Assembly: GCF_044542075.1 (NCBI RefSeq)
Contig: NZ_JBITTU010000004.1
Coordinates: forward strand, 248,001-312,000
Source: Leeuwenhoekiella sp044542075
Lineage (GTDB): Bacteria; Bacteroidota; Bacteroidia; Flavobacteriales; Flavobacteriaceae
Direction: 5' to 3'
Length of the DNA: 64,000 nt
This document shows, one piece after another, positions 52,271 through 60,909 of the stretch. Position 1 is the stretch's first letter; the number at the start of each line of letters is the position of its first letter. The notes under the pieces are model-generated. The model made no database searches. It was not told the DNA's origin and saw only the letters and a list, made by a program, of their open reading frames with translations. Made by a program: the position numbers and the translations under genes.

Positions 52271-52291
52271 TTTTTAAATTGTGCCCAATTA

Positions 52292-52452
52292 GTTATATCA
52301 ATCCTAAATATACTGTTATTACGCAATATTTCTTAAAATAATATTTTTTATTCCGTGTTCAAGATATTGCAATGATCCTAAAAGGTTTTACAGAATTCTG
52401 TACTCGCTAAAAAAACACACAAAAAAAGCGACCCTTTTTAAGGATCGCTTTT
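52292..52452 (-). repeat. Copy 3 of the repeat: clpB 3' flank and terminator
   Basis: 52292-52343 is identical to 42526-42577. The rest (52349-52452) matches copies 1 and 2 more loosely and carries the terminator hairpin (GCGACCC/GGATCGC) 25 bp after the clpB stop codon. The copy at clpB is presumably the original, and the others are duplicates. It begins beside the Mrr-like cassette end (TGTGCCCAA, 52280-52288). Confidence 0.85.
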
Positions 52453-52476
52453 AAGGTTTTAGACAACCAGTGCTCT

Positions 52477-55080
52477 TCAGTCGTTCTCCACCAGATTATT
52501 TTGATTGCGAAAAACGAGTTCGTCATCAAAGGCATCCAGTAAAATAATACTGTCTGTGGTAATCTTGCCGCTTAAGATCTCTTTAGATAGTTTGTTAAGC
52601 ACTTCTTTTTGAATCGTACGTTTAACCGGTCGCGCACCAAACTCGGGCTGAAAACCTTTAGTTGCCAGGTGTGCGATTGCTTCAGTCGTAGCATCTAAAG
52701 TAATACCCTGTTTGTTGAGCATTTTAGTGACTCCTTTAAGCTGTAAACTCACAACTTTCTCGATATCTTTTCGCGTAAGCGGGGCAAACATCACAATGTC
52801 GTCTATACGGTTTATAAACTCTGGGCGTATGGTTTGTTTGAGTAAGCCCAACACTTCAACTTTTGCACCTTCCATCGCGGTCTCGGCATCTTTTATGGCT
52901 TCAAATTTTTCCTGTATAATATGACTTCCCATATTTGAGGTCATAATGATAATGGTATTTTTAAAGTCTGCAAGACGCCCTTTATTATCGGTTAAGCGCC
53001 CTTCATCAAGCACCTGTAATAAAATATTAAACGTATCTGGGTGTGCTTTTTCAATCTCGTCTAGTAAAATCACACTATAGGGTTTGCGACGTACGGCTTC
53101 GGTTAACTGCCCGCCTTCATCATAACCCACGTATCCCGGAGGTGCACCCACAAGCCGACTCACACTGTGACGCTCCTGATATTCACTCATATCTATGCGG
53201 GTGAGGTTATTCTCATCGTCAAACAGATACTCAGCCAGTGCTTTTGCAAGTTCGGTTTTACCTACACCGGTAGTCCCCAGAAATAAAAACGAACCTATAG
53301 GGCGTTTTTGATCTTGCAGCCCGGCCCGGCTTCTGCGTACCGCATCACTTACCGCAATTATTGCTTCCTGTTGTCCCACCACACGTTTGTGCAGTTCGCC
53401 TTCAAGATGCAGCAATTTCTCGCGCTCACTTTGCAGCATTTTAGTCACGGGTATACCGGTCCATTTTGCAACCACCTCGGCGATATCTTCGCTGGTAACC
53501 TCTTCTTTAATCAGCGTGTTTTCTCCCTGGTTTGCCAGTGCTACCTGTAATTTCTCAAGCTCTTCCTGAGCTTCTTTTATCTTTCCGTAGCGCAATTCTG
53601 CAACAAGACCATAGTTACCTTCTCGTTCTGCGCGTTCTGCTTCCAGCTTAAAGTTTTCAATATCCTGCTTTGCATTCTGAATATTGTCAACCACTTCTTT
53701 TTCGCTTTTCCACTTGGCATTAACCTCGTTGCGCTCTTCTTTAATATTTGCTAAATCTGCATGCAGGGATTTTAATTTACTCTCGTCTTTCTCGCGTTTA
53801 ATGGCCTCAATTTCGATCTCGAGTTGCATTATTTTACGATCCAGAACATCAAGCTCTTCGGGTTTGGAGTTGATTTCCATACGCATTTTTGAAGCCGCTT
53901 CATCCATAAGGTCAATCGCCTTATCGGGTAAAAAACGGTTTGTGATATAGCGTTGTGAAAGCTCTACAGCTGCGATAATTGCATTATCTTTTATACGCAC
54001 TTTGTGGTGCGTCTCGTACTTTTCTTTAATTCCACGAAGGATTGAAATTGCAGATTCGGTATCGGGTTCAAATACATTTACCTTCTGAAAACGTCGCTCT
54101 AGGGCTTTGTCTTTTTCAAAATACTTCTGATACTCATCTAAGGTTGTTGCGCCTATTGCACGCAGTTCGCCACGTGCAAGAGCAGGCTTTAAAATGTTTG
54201 CAGCATCCATCGCTCCCTGACCGCCACCGGCGCCCACGAGGGTGTGAATCTCATCTATAAAGAGGACGATATCGCCAGCACTTTCAGTTACTTCTTTGAT
54301 AACCGCTTTAAGGCGTTCTTCAAACTCACCTTTGTATTTTGCACCGGCAATTAAAGCACCCATATCTAGCGCCCAGATTTGCTTTTCCTGAAGATTTTCG
54401 GGTACATCACCGTCTATAATACGATGGGCAAGACCTTCTGCAATTGCGGTTTTACCCGTACCGGGTTCTCCTACCAGAATCGGGTTGTTCTTCGTTCTAC
54501 GCGATAGAATTTGTAAAATTCTACGAATTTCTTCATCACGACCTATCACGGGATCGAGCTTGCCATCACGGGCAAGTTGGTTTAAGTTTTTGGCGTATTT
54601 GCTCAGCGAGTTATAAGTTTCTTCTGCACTTTGTGAAGTAACACGCTCTCCTTTGCGCAATTCTTCAATAGCAGCTTTCAGGTGTTTTTCGGTAACGCCC
54701 TGGTCTTTTAAAATCTGACCTATTTTACTGCTCGATTTAAAAATGGCGAGTATAAGATGTTCTAGAGAAACATACTCATCGGTCATTTTTTTAGCGATGT
54801 TTCCGGCTTCAGTTACAGTTTTAGCAGCCTCACGTGAAAGCATAAGCTCGCCGCCACTTACTTTAGGAAAACTGTTAAGCGTACTTTCTAAAATTTGTTT
54901 AAGCAGATTAATATTTACATCTAATTTTTGAAGTAAAAAGGGAGTAACATTCTCATCAACTTCAAGAATCGCTTTAAAAATATGCTCGTTCTCAATTTGC
55001 TGATGCCCATAGCCTTGAGCAAGCGCCTGGGCTTGCTGTACAGCTTCCTGAGATTTTGTTGTAAAATTATTAAAGTTCAT
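52477..55080 (-). CDS. clpB: ATP-dependent chaperone ClpB
   Basis: An 867-residue hexameric disaggregase of full length. It has an N-terminal double Clp-N repeat, NBD1 with Walker A GEPGTGKTAIAEGL and Walker B VLFIDEIHTLVGAG, a middle coiled-coil of about 120 residues, and NBD2 with GTTGVGKTELAKALAE and VILLDEIEKAHPD. With DnaK it rescues aggregated proteins after stress, in the cytosol. It is divergent from ytxJ (289-bp gap, no clear promoter found). Its downstream flank is the sequence repeated in the island. Confidence 0.98.
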   Translation of the reverse strand: MNFNNFTTKSQEAVQQAQALAQGYGHQQIENEHIFKAILEVDENVTPFLLQKLDVNINLLKQILESTLNSFPKVSGGELMLSREAAKTVTEAGNIAKKMTDEYVSLEHLILAIFKSSSKIGQILKDQGVTEKHLKAAIEELRKGERVTSQSAEETYNSLSKYAKNLNQLARDGKLDPVIGRDEEIRRILQILSRRTKNNPILVGEPGTGKTAIAEGLAHRIIDGDVPENLQEKQIWALDMGALIAGAKYKGEFEERLKAVIKEVTESAGDIVLFIDEIHTLVGAGGGQGAMDAANILKPALARGELRAIGATTLDEYQKYFEKDKALERRFQKVNVFEPDTESAISILRGIKEKYETHHKVRIKDNAIIAAVELSQRYITNRFLPDKAIDLMDEAASKMRMEINSKPEELDVLDRKIMQLEIEIEAIKREKDESKLKSLHADLANIKEERNEVNAKWKSEKEVVDNIQNAKQDIENFKLEAERAEREGNYGLVAELRYGKIKEAQEELEKLQVALANQGENTLIKEEVTSEDIAEVVAKWTGIPVTKMLQSEREKLLHLEGELHKRVVGQQEAIIAVSDAVRRSRAGLQDQKRPIGSFLFLGTTGVGKTELAKALAEYLFDDENNLTRIDMSEYQERHSVSRLVGAPPGYVGYDEGGQLTEAVRRKPYSVILLDEIEKAHPDTFNILLQVLDEGRLTDNKGRLADFKNTIIIMTSNMGSHIIQEKFEAIKDAETAMEGAKVEVLGLLKQTIRPEFINRIDDIVMFAPLTRKDIEKVVSLQLKGVTKMLNKQGITLDATTEAIAHLATKGFQPEFGARPVKRTIQKEVLNKLSKEILSGKITTDSIILLDAFDDELVFRNQNNLVEND

Positions 55081-55369
55081 TTCTTCTATTTTTTAGGCCC
55101 ATTAAATGGGATTTGATGTTTGTTTCAATGCACCTTATAGATTTTAAGATTTGATCAGATTCTTAAATTTTAAGTGCTTTTGTAGATGCTATGGCAATTT
55201 ATATACCAGTTATAAAACCAGTCATAATGGCAGTTAAGCCTTGTTTTTACGCTGTCTTTTTGTCGGTTTGGTTGTTTGGTTTTCCTTAATAGAAAATACC
55301 GGTATCTTTCCTTAAATTTACGCCACGCTATGGAAAGCAGGCGTTAATAAAATTAAAAGATAAACGACG

Positions 55370-55762
55370 ATGGGTTTTTTTGATAAGTTTAAAAGTGCGA
55401 GCGATATCGCAAAAGAAGAAATAAAAGAGGTGAAGTGGATACAGCTAGAGCGTCTTGAACAACTTGACGAGATTGTAGAGATTTCTAAAGCGGTGCCGGT
55501 TTTAATTTTTAAACACAGTACTACTTGTGGTATTAGCCGTATGGCATTACGCGGATTTGAGAAGAACTACGATTACGATAAAAAAGAGATTGAACCTTAT
55601 TTTTTAGACCTTAAGCAATACCGTGATATCAGCGCAGCAATTGCTACAAAATTCAACGTACGTCATGAGAGTCCGCAAGTGTTATTGATTAAAAACGGAG
55701 CAGCGGTTTATAATACCTCACACAGCGATATAGATGCTTCAGTATTGAAGCAAAAGATTTAA
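55370..55762 (+). CDS. ytxJ: YtxJ bacilliredoxin-like protein
   Basis: A 130-residue thioredoxin-fold protein of the YtxJ/DUF2847 family. VPVLIFKHSTTCGISRMAL holds the single redox Cys (T-C-G-I-S), followed by NVRHESPQVLLIKNGAAVY with the cis-Pro. In bacillithiol-using bacteria these monothiol proteins remove bacillithiol from oxidised protein thiols. The presence suggests this organism uses bacillithiol or a similar low-molecular-weight thiol. The gene is divergent from clpB and stands alone, ending at the hairpin 55783-55812. Confidence 0.93.
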   Translation: MGFFDKFKSASDIAKEEIKEVKWIQLERLEQLDEIVEISKAVPVLIFKHSTTCGISRMALRGFEKNYDYDKKEIEPYFLDLKQYRDISAAIATKFNVRHESPQVLLIKNGAAVYNTSHSDIDASVLKQKI

Positions 55763-55782
55763 TTGTACTTCGATTACAAGCA

Positions 55783-55812
55783 AAAACCCGAAGCAGCGCT
55801 CCGGGTTTTTTT
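55783..55812 (+). terminator. Terminator of ytxJ
   Basis: AAAACCCGAAGC and GCTCCGGGTTTT form a stem with one mismatch, loop AGC, and a T run, 21 bp after the ytxJ stop codon. Confidence 0.85.
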
Positions 55813-55926
55813 ATACCTATTTGTTTTAAAATGGCTGTATTGTTTAAAGAAGGCTAATTCAAATAAACAAAAAACAGATTATTTCTTTAAATAGGTAAGT
55901 ACTATTAAAGTAAGTACGCATGTTTT

Positions 55927-58374
55927 TTAGAACATGCCGCCGCCTTCAACTTCATTGTTTTCTCTGTTTTTTCGGCGTTTTGCGCGGTATTTACTATCGC
56001 CAAAACGGTAGTTAAAGCCTGCGTAAACCGTGTTGCTTTCCCAGTTAAATTGCCCTTGTATGAGGTAGGGGTTAGTCCCGGTAAATCGCGCTTTCATCGT
56101 ATTAAATATGTCATTATAGTTTAAACTAATCGTGCCTTTACCCTCAAAAATGGAATAACGAGCACCTATATTAGTCATAAACATCGATTTGTTTTCAAAC
56201 TGAATTCCTTTATTAGGGCCTCTAAACATCGCAAAAGCGGTGAACGTTAGTTTTTTTGTCGCTGTAAAGTTGTTGATCACTCGTGCGTTGTACACCGTAT
56301 TTTCAACTTCAATACGGGTTTGGGTAATATCAGATGCCGTAGGATTTTCAATAGCCGGGTCTAGCGACTCGGTAATACCGGTTTGTGTTTGATTGAATAA
56401 ATCGAAACTCGCATTAATGCTCCACCAGTCTAGCGGTTTGTAGTTGCTGCTCAATTCAAAACCATAGGCAGTAGTGGAGTCAAAATTATCGTTGGTCAAC
56501 ACGATACGATCCAGATTAAAGCGATCTACAAATACAGCTTGATTGATCTCATCTTCAATAATGCGGTAAAAAACTCCGGCTGTAATACTTCCTTTCTCAA
56601 GGGTTCGTGTGTAGTTGGTTTCTAACGAATTTGTAAACTGCGGTCTCAGATCTACATTCCCAAATTGGGTTATTAAGGGCGAACTCCATTCGCGTATGGG
56701 ATTAACCTGACCTACGCCCGGACGATCTATACGACGGCTGTAACTTACCTGATACTGGTTTTTTTCTGAAGGATTAAAGGTTACGTAAGCTGATGGGTAT
56801 AGTTCAAAATAATCGTTTGTAAACGCACGTACCGCATTAGTGTCTGCAGCGACATGCACCTGCTCAGCACGTAAACCAGCCTGATACGACCATTTTTCAT
56901 ATTTTTTTCCGTAGGTCACGTAAGCTGAATAAATATCCCGACTGTAATCAAATTGCGTATCTGGTGTGGGAATCAGATTGCCACTTGCATTAAACGACTG
57001 CCCGGTACTGCTGTAGGCAATATCTGTATTAAATAAAATAGCCTGAACACCCAACTCTAGCTTTTCACTTTCAGAAAGCGGATTCACATAATCTAAATTC
57101 AAAGTAGTACGGTCTCTTTTTGTAGCTACAAAATCTTCATAGTCGGCAAGGGGAGTGGTTCCTGTAAAGTCAAAAAACGTATCCTCATCTGCATCAAAGG
57201 TGTTGTAATCTGCTTCAAACTCTATATTATGACCTTCTTTTTCAAAATCAAGTTTATAATCGAGGTTGTATTGCTGCGAGTAGTTGCTCATATCTGCGCC
57301 AAAATCCTGCATCAGGTTGCGTGTCGTATCATTTGCGTAGATGATATCTATGTTACCGCCGGGCATTCCGTTAAAGCTGTTTTGAGAGGTAAAAACAGAG
57401 AGGGTATTTTTATCATTTAAATACACATCTAAGCCCAATTTAAGCAGGTGTGATTTTTGGTCATTAAGCATATCAAAATACTGGGTAGAGTTATCGCCTT
57501 CGCGAAAAATCGTCCCATAATTAGCATTCTTAGAAAGGTTATTACTGTAGTTTGAATACAGATTGAATTTGCCGTTGCGGTAATTGAGATTTAAACCACT
57601 GTTAAATTGGGCATTTTTCTCATAGGAAAGTCCTGCACTTACATCCCCGTTAAATCCTATGTTTACATTTTTGTGCAGTACGATATTGATGATTCCGCTC
57701 ATTCCGTCAGGATTGTATTTTGCTGAAGGATTTGTGATTAATTCAATCTTCTTGATAGAGCTCGACGGAAGCTGTTTAAGCAATTGATCTGCCGGAATGT
57801 TAGAAAGCTTACCATCTACCATTACCTGTACGTTGCTGTTTCCGCGTAGCGTAAGTGCACCAGATTGCTGATCAAGATTTACAGACGGAATATTATTCAT
57901 TATATCTGCCGCGCTTGCTCCTGCAGTGGTCAAATCTTTACCCACATTGATGACTTTTCGGTCTATTTGCTGCTCTATAGTGGTGCGCTCTGCAACGATG
58001 TTTACCGCATCGAGTTCTGCAGGGACAGCACTCAGTTTAATTGTGCCAAAATCACTCTGGCGGTGCTCACGGTCTATTACCAGATCGCGCTGGGTGCTTT
58101 CATACCCTATAAACTGAATTTTAAGCGTGTAGATACCTTCAGGGATTTTTGAAATTTCAAAAGCACCGTCGTCATTTGTAATACCGCCGGTAACCACATC
58201 GCCGGCATTTCTACTTATTACAACGGTTGCGTAGGGTATGGGTTGATTGAGGTCTGCGTCTAGTACCACACCACGCACGCTACCGGTAATTACCTCAGGA
58301 GGTTTAGGTTGCGCAAAAGAGAAAGTGGTAAAACTTGATAATAGTAGGCATAGTAGCCAATAGCTAGGTTTCAT
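55927..58374 (-). CDS. TonB-dependent outer membrane receptor
   Basis: An 815-residue protein with a signal peptide (LLCLLLSSFTTFSFAQP) and an N-terminal CarboxypepD-regulatory-like domain (VRGVVLDADLNQPIPYATVVI). A plug domain (ASAADIMNNIPSVNLDQQSG, VMVDGKLSN, IELITNPSAKYNPDGMSGII) and a 22-stranded barrel of the OMP_b-brl_3 type end GFNYRFGDSKY and a basic tail with EGGGMF. It imports a ligand across the outer membrane using TonB energy. The ligand is unknown, and there is no SusD or ABC transporter nearby. A structured region upstream (58510-58625) might influence its expression. Confidence 0.92.
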   Translation of the reverse strand: MKPSYWLLCLLLSSFTTFSFAQPKPPEVITGSVRGVVLDADLNQPIPYATVVISRNAGDVVTGGITNDDGAFEISKIPEGIYTLKIQFIGYESTQRDLVIDREHRQSDFGTIKLSAVPAELDAVNIVAERTTIEQQIDRKVINVGKDLTTAGASAADIMNNIPSVNLDQQSGALTLRGNSNVQVMVDGKLSNIPADQLLKQLPSSSIKKIELITNPSAKYNPDGMSGIINIVLHKNVNIGFNGDVSAGLSYEKNAQFNSGLNLNYRNGKFNLYSNYSNNLSKNANYGTIFREGDNSTQYFDMLNDQKSHLLKLGLDVYLNDKNTLSVFTSQNSFNGMPGGNIDIIYANDTTRNLMQDFGADMSNYSQQYNLDYKLDFEKEGHNIEFEADYNTFDADEDTFFDFTGTTPLADYEDFVATKRDRTTLNLDYVNPLSESEKLELGVQAILFNTDIAYSSTGQSFNASGNLIPTPDTQFDYSRDIYSAYVTYGKKYEKWSYQAGLRAEQVHVAADTNAVRAFTNDYFELYPSAYVTFNPSEKNQYQVSYSRRIDRPGVGQVNPIREWSSPLITQFGNVDLRPQFTNSLETNYTRTLEKGSITAGVFYRIIEDEINQAVFVDRFNLDRIVLTNDNFDSTTAYGFELSSNYKPLDWWSINASFDLFNQTQTGITESLDPAIENPTASDITQTRIEVENTVYNARVINNFTATKKLTFTAFAMFRGPNKGIQFENKSMFMTNIGARYSIFEGKGTISLNYNDIFNTMKARFTGTNPYLIQGQFNWESNTVYAGFNYRFGDSKYRAKRRKNRENNEVEGGGMF

Positions 58375-58509
58375 AGTGTTCGATTTTGATTGATGTTTTA
58401 AATAATACTTTGCATAACATACTAGTTAAAACAAAGTACTCCGTGATTAGCGGATATATAATAGACGAACGTGTTTAAAATCTGTTACACTTAAAATCAA
58501 TTTATTTTA

Positions 58510-58625
58510 AAAAAAGAAAACCCGGGATCGCTAAATCCCGGGTTTTCAAGTTTGAATGTTAGAAACTAACACTAACCATCAAAATAATTAATAAGCATTC
58601 AAACTTAGAAGTCGACTTCTATATC
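58510..58625 (-). ncRNA. Structured non-coding region with terminator upstream of the TonB receptor
   Basis: Read on the minus strand it has four elements. First is the palindrome AGAAGTCGACTTCT (58608-58621). Then AAGTTTGAATG/CATTCAAACTT enclose about 35 bases, and inside them TGTTAG/CTAACA form a small hairpin. Last is a perfect 12-bp stem AAAACCCGGGAT/ATCCCGGGTTTT followed by TTTTCTTTTTTT. No ORF is present. This is the look of a short structured RNA, or of a leader that ends or attenuates transcription before the receptor gene. The 308-bp gap 58375-58682 holds no other feature except the promoter at 58648. Confidence 0.5.
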
Positions 58626-58647
58626 TATAGACCGTTAGAGATAAGTA

Positions 58648-58678
58648 TTGTTACAGAAGAAGTAATCATTTAACTTTG
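58648..58678 (+). promoter_or_regulatory. Promoter of the CoA-binding gene, likely leaderless
   Basis: TTG (58648-58650), a 20-bp spacer and TAACTTTG (58671-58678) are a full consensus match. The ATG is at 58683, only 4 bp after the element, so the transcript should begin at or within a base or two of the start codon. Confidence 0.6.
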
Positions 58679-58682
58679 ATTT

Positions 58683-59048
58683 ATGATAACAAAAAAAACA
58701 CTAGTACTGGGAGCATCACTTAAACCCATACGATATTCATTTATGGCAATTAACCGTCTGGTGCAGAAAAAGCATCCTGTAGTAGCTTTGGGCTTACGTG
58801 CAGGTGAGGTTGCCGGTGTATCTGTAGATACGGGGTTTCCTGATTACGATGCTGTAGATACGGTGACTTTATATCTTAATGCTATAAATCAAAAGCCGTA
58901 TTATGAGTATCTCATCAACTTAAAACCAAGGCGTATCATTTTTAATCCCGGCACCGAAAATCCGGAATTTTACAGTCTTTTAGAACAGGCAAATATTGAG
59001 ATCGACAATGCGTGTACTTTAGTTCTTTTGAGTACGAATACTTACTAA
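58683..59048 (+). CDS. CoA-binding domain protein (YccU-like)
   Basis: A 121-residue Rossmann-like protein. TLVLGASLKPIRYSFMAIN is the glycine-rich nucleotide-binding start, and LKPRRIIFNPGTENPEFYSLL plus CTLVLLSTNTY at the end are typical. Such cytosolic proteins bind CoA or related nucleotides. The catalytic partner is unknown. Its last 30 bp overlap the 3' end of the symporter gene, which is transcribed from the other strand. The overlap is tail-to-tail, so the two mRNAs can form a short duplex. Confidence 0.85.
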   Translation: MITKKTLVLGASLKPIRYSFMAINRLVQKKHPVVALGLRAGEVAGVSVDTGFPDYDAVDTVTLYLNAINQKPYYEYLINLKPRRIIFNPGTENPEFYSLLEQANIEIDNACTLVLLSTNTY

Positions 59049-60464
59049 ACCTATAAAGGTTAATAGTCCGTTGAGGATAAGTATAAAGAAGCCAAATTCA
59101 AAATCAAGATACTTCAGCGTTAGTTCGCTAATTATATAAGCGAGAATAGGAGCAGCAATGCAAACTACGGGCACAATCTTATCTTTTACATTCCATTTTG
59201 TAAATAATCCGAAAGCATACAAACCCAGTAAAGGGCCATAAGTGTAGCCTGCAAAAACAAAGAGTTTAGCAATCACACTCTCATCTGCGATAATATATTT
59301 AAAACCTATAATCACCAGGATTATTAATAGGGAAGCAGCAATATGTATTTTTTTACGAATGGCGACTTGCTTCGCGGCTGTGTATTTTTTTTCAATCTCT
59401 AGAATATCTATACTAAAGGAAGTCGTAAGTGCTGTTAAAGCACTGTCTGCACTGGAGTAAGCAGCAGCGATAAGTCCTAAAATAAAGCAAATCGCGATAC
59501 CAAAACCTAATCCAGACTGGGTTGCGATAAACGGAAATAAATCATCTTTAGAAGCTTCAATCCCGTTATTTCGAGCATAAATAGTAAGTAAAACACCCAA
59601 AGCCAAAAAGATGAGATTTACAATCGTAAGTACGATGGTAAACCAAAACATATTTTTTTGAGCATCTTTTAGGGTTCTGCAGGTGAGGTTTTTTTGCATC
59701 ATATCCTGGTCAAGACCGGTCATTACAATAGCGATAAACGCACCACTTATAAATTGTTTAAAGAAAAAGTCTTTACTCTTCCAATCCTCAAAAAAGAACA
59801 TTTTAGACATATCACTTTCTGCGATAAAATTGAAAAAAGACCCCGGAGTCAACCCTAAATCTGAAGATAAGAAATATATGGCAACACCTAGTGCGGTTAG
59901 CATAAAGAGGGTTTGCAGCGTATCTGTCCACACAATAGTTTTTATCCCACTTTTAAAGGTGTACAGCCAGATTAGTAAAATAGTAATGGTAACGGTCACC
60001 CAAAAGGGTACATTCATACTGTCAAAAACCAGCAGTTGTAAAACATTTGCTACCAGATATAATCTAAAACTAGCGCCTACAACGCGGCTTAATAAAAAGA
60101 AAGAAGCACCTGTTTTATAGGAGTTGATTCCAAATCTTCCCCCTAAATAGGCATAAATGGAGGTGAGGTTGAGTTTATAGTACAGCGGCAGCAATACTAA
60201 ACCTATTACGGCATAACCTAAGGTGTAGCCTAAAACTACCTGAAAGTAGCTAAACTGTGAGGCTTCTACCCAGCCCGGAACCGATATAAACGTAACGCCA
60301 GATAGCGAAGCGCCTATCATCCCAAAGGCTACTAAATACCACGGAGACTGCTTGCTGGCTTTAAAAAAATCTTCGTTAGAACCTCCTTTTCCTGTAAAAT
60401 AGGAAACCAGCATAAGCGTAATAAAATAGCCTGCAATAAGTAGAAGTATGGTGGTGGGTTGCAT
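59019..60464 (-). CDS. Sodium/solute symporter (SSS family)
   Basis: About 481 residues when started at MQPTTILLLIAGYFITLML (ATG 60464). The longer frame adds 23 residues of doubtful value. About 13 transmembrane helices are expected. GMIGASLSGVTFISVPGWVE is the conserved start of the family, with YKTGASFFLLSRVVGASFRL and AAYSSADSALTALTTSFSID in later helices. It imports a solute with sodium across the inner membrane; the substrate is unknown. The 3' end overlaps the CoA-binding gene by 30 bp in the opposite direction. Confidence 0.9.
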   Translation of the reverse strand: MQPTTILLLIAGYFITLMLVSYFTGKGGSNEDFFKASKQSPWYLVAFGMIGASLSGVTFISVPGWVEASQFSYFQVVLGYTLGYAVIGLVLLPLYYKLNLTSIYAYLGGRFGINSYKTGASFFLLSRVVGASFRLYLVANVLQLLVFDSMNVPFWVTVTITILLIWLYTFKSGIKTIVWTDTLQTLFMLTALGVAIYFLSSDLGLTPGSFFNFIAESDMSKMFFFEDWKSKDFFFKQFISGAFIAIVMTGLDQDMMQKNLTCRTLKDAQKNMFWFTIVLTIVNLIFLALGVLLTIYARNNGIEASKDDLFPFIATQSGLGFGIAICFILGLIAAAYSSADSALTALTTSFSIDILEIEKKYTAAKQVAIRKKIHIAASLLIILVIIGFKYIIADESVIAKLFVFAGYTYGPLLGLYAFGLFTKWNVKDKIVPVVCIAAPILAYIISELTLKYLDFEFGFFILILNGLLTFIGLVSIRTQKN

Positions 60465-60678
60465 AAATTGGATGTAAAAATTGGAGCTGTAAATTTGCAA
60501 AACGAATATAAGGTATAAAACTTCAATTGGCATAATCTGAAAAATTTACAAAGTAAACTTACCTTTGCGCAAAATAAGGACATTCCTGAGCCTGATTTTT
60601 CTCAATTAAATACAAATTCAGGTATCTAAATACGCTGCGTTTTATTGCGGATTTATTGAAAAATAACACATTAATTTT

Positions 60679-60909
60679 ATGGAACTTCCCAAGTTTATAC
60701 TAGGTGATAACACAGATTATCCCGATTCAATTTTTGTCATTCACACAGACTTCCCACGTTTTGTCATAGACTTAAAAACAGACGATGTAGAATGGTTTGA
60801 AGATTTCGACGAGAATGATGAAGATGAACTTTCTTCTGAAGCCGAAGGATTAATTCTTAAAGCGACCGAGTTTTACGACAGAGAGGTAGCGCGTTACGAA
60901 GAAGATTAA
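60679..60909 (+). CDS. Small acidic protein at the head of a lipid/sugar operon
   Basis: A 76-residue acidic protein, rich in Asp and Glu (WFEDFDENDEDELSSEAEG), with a strand-rich first half (FILGDNTDYPDSIFVIHTD). Its stop codon is directly followed by the ATG of the PAP2 gene, so the two are translationally linked. Similar proteins occur before PAP2 phosphatase genes in flavobacteria, from general knowledge. The role is unknown. Confidence 0.8.
   Translation: MELPKFILGDNTDYPDSIFVIHTDFPRFVIDLKTDDVEWFEDFDENDEDELSSEAEGLILKATEFYDREVARYEED

Noticed and set aside
36260..52288. CRISPR array
   Set aside because: The repeats are gene-flanking, differ from cassette to cassette and are not regularly spaced. 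No Cas gene is present.
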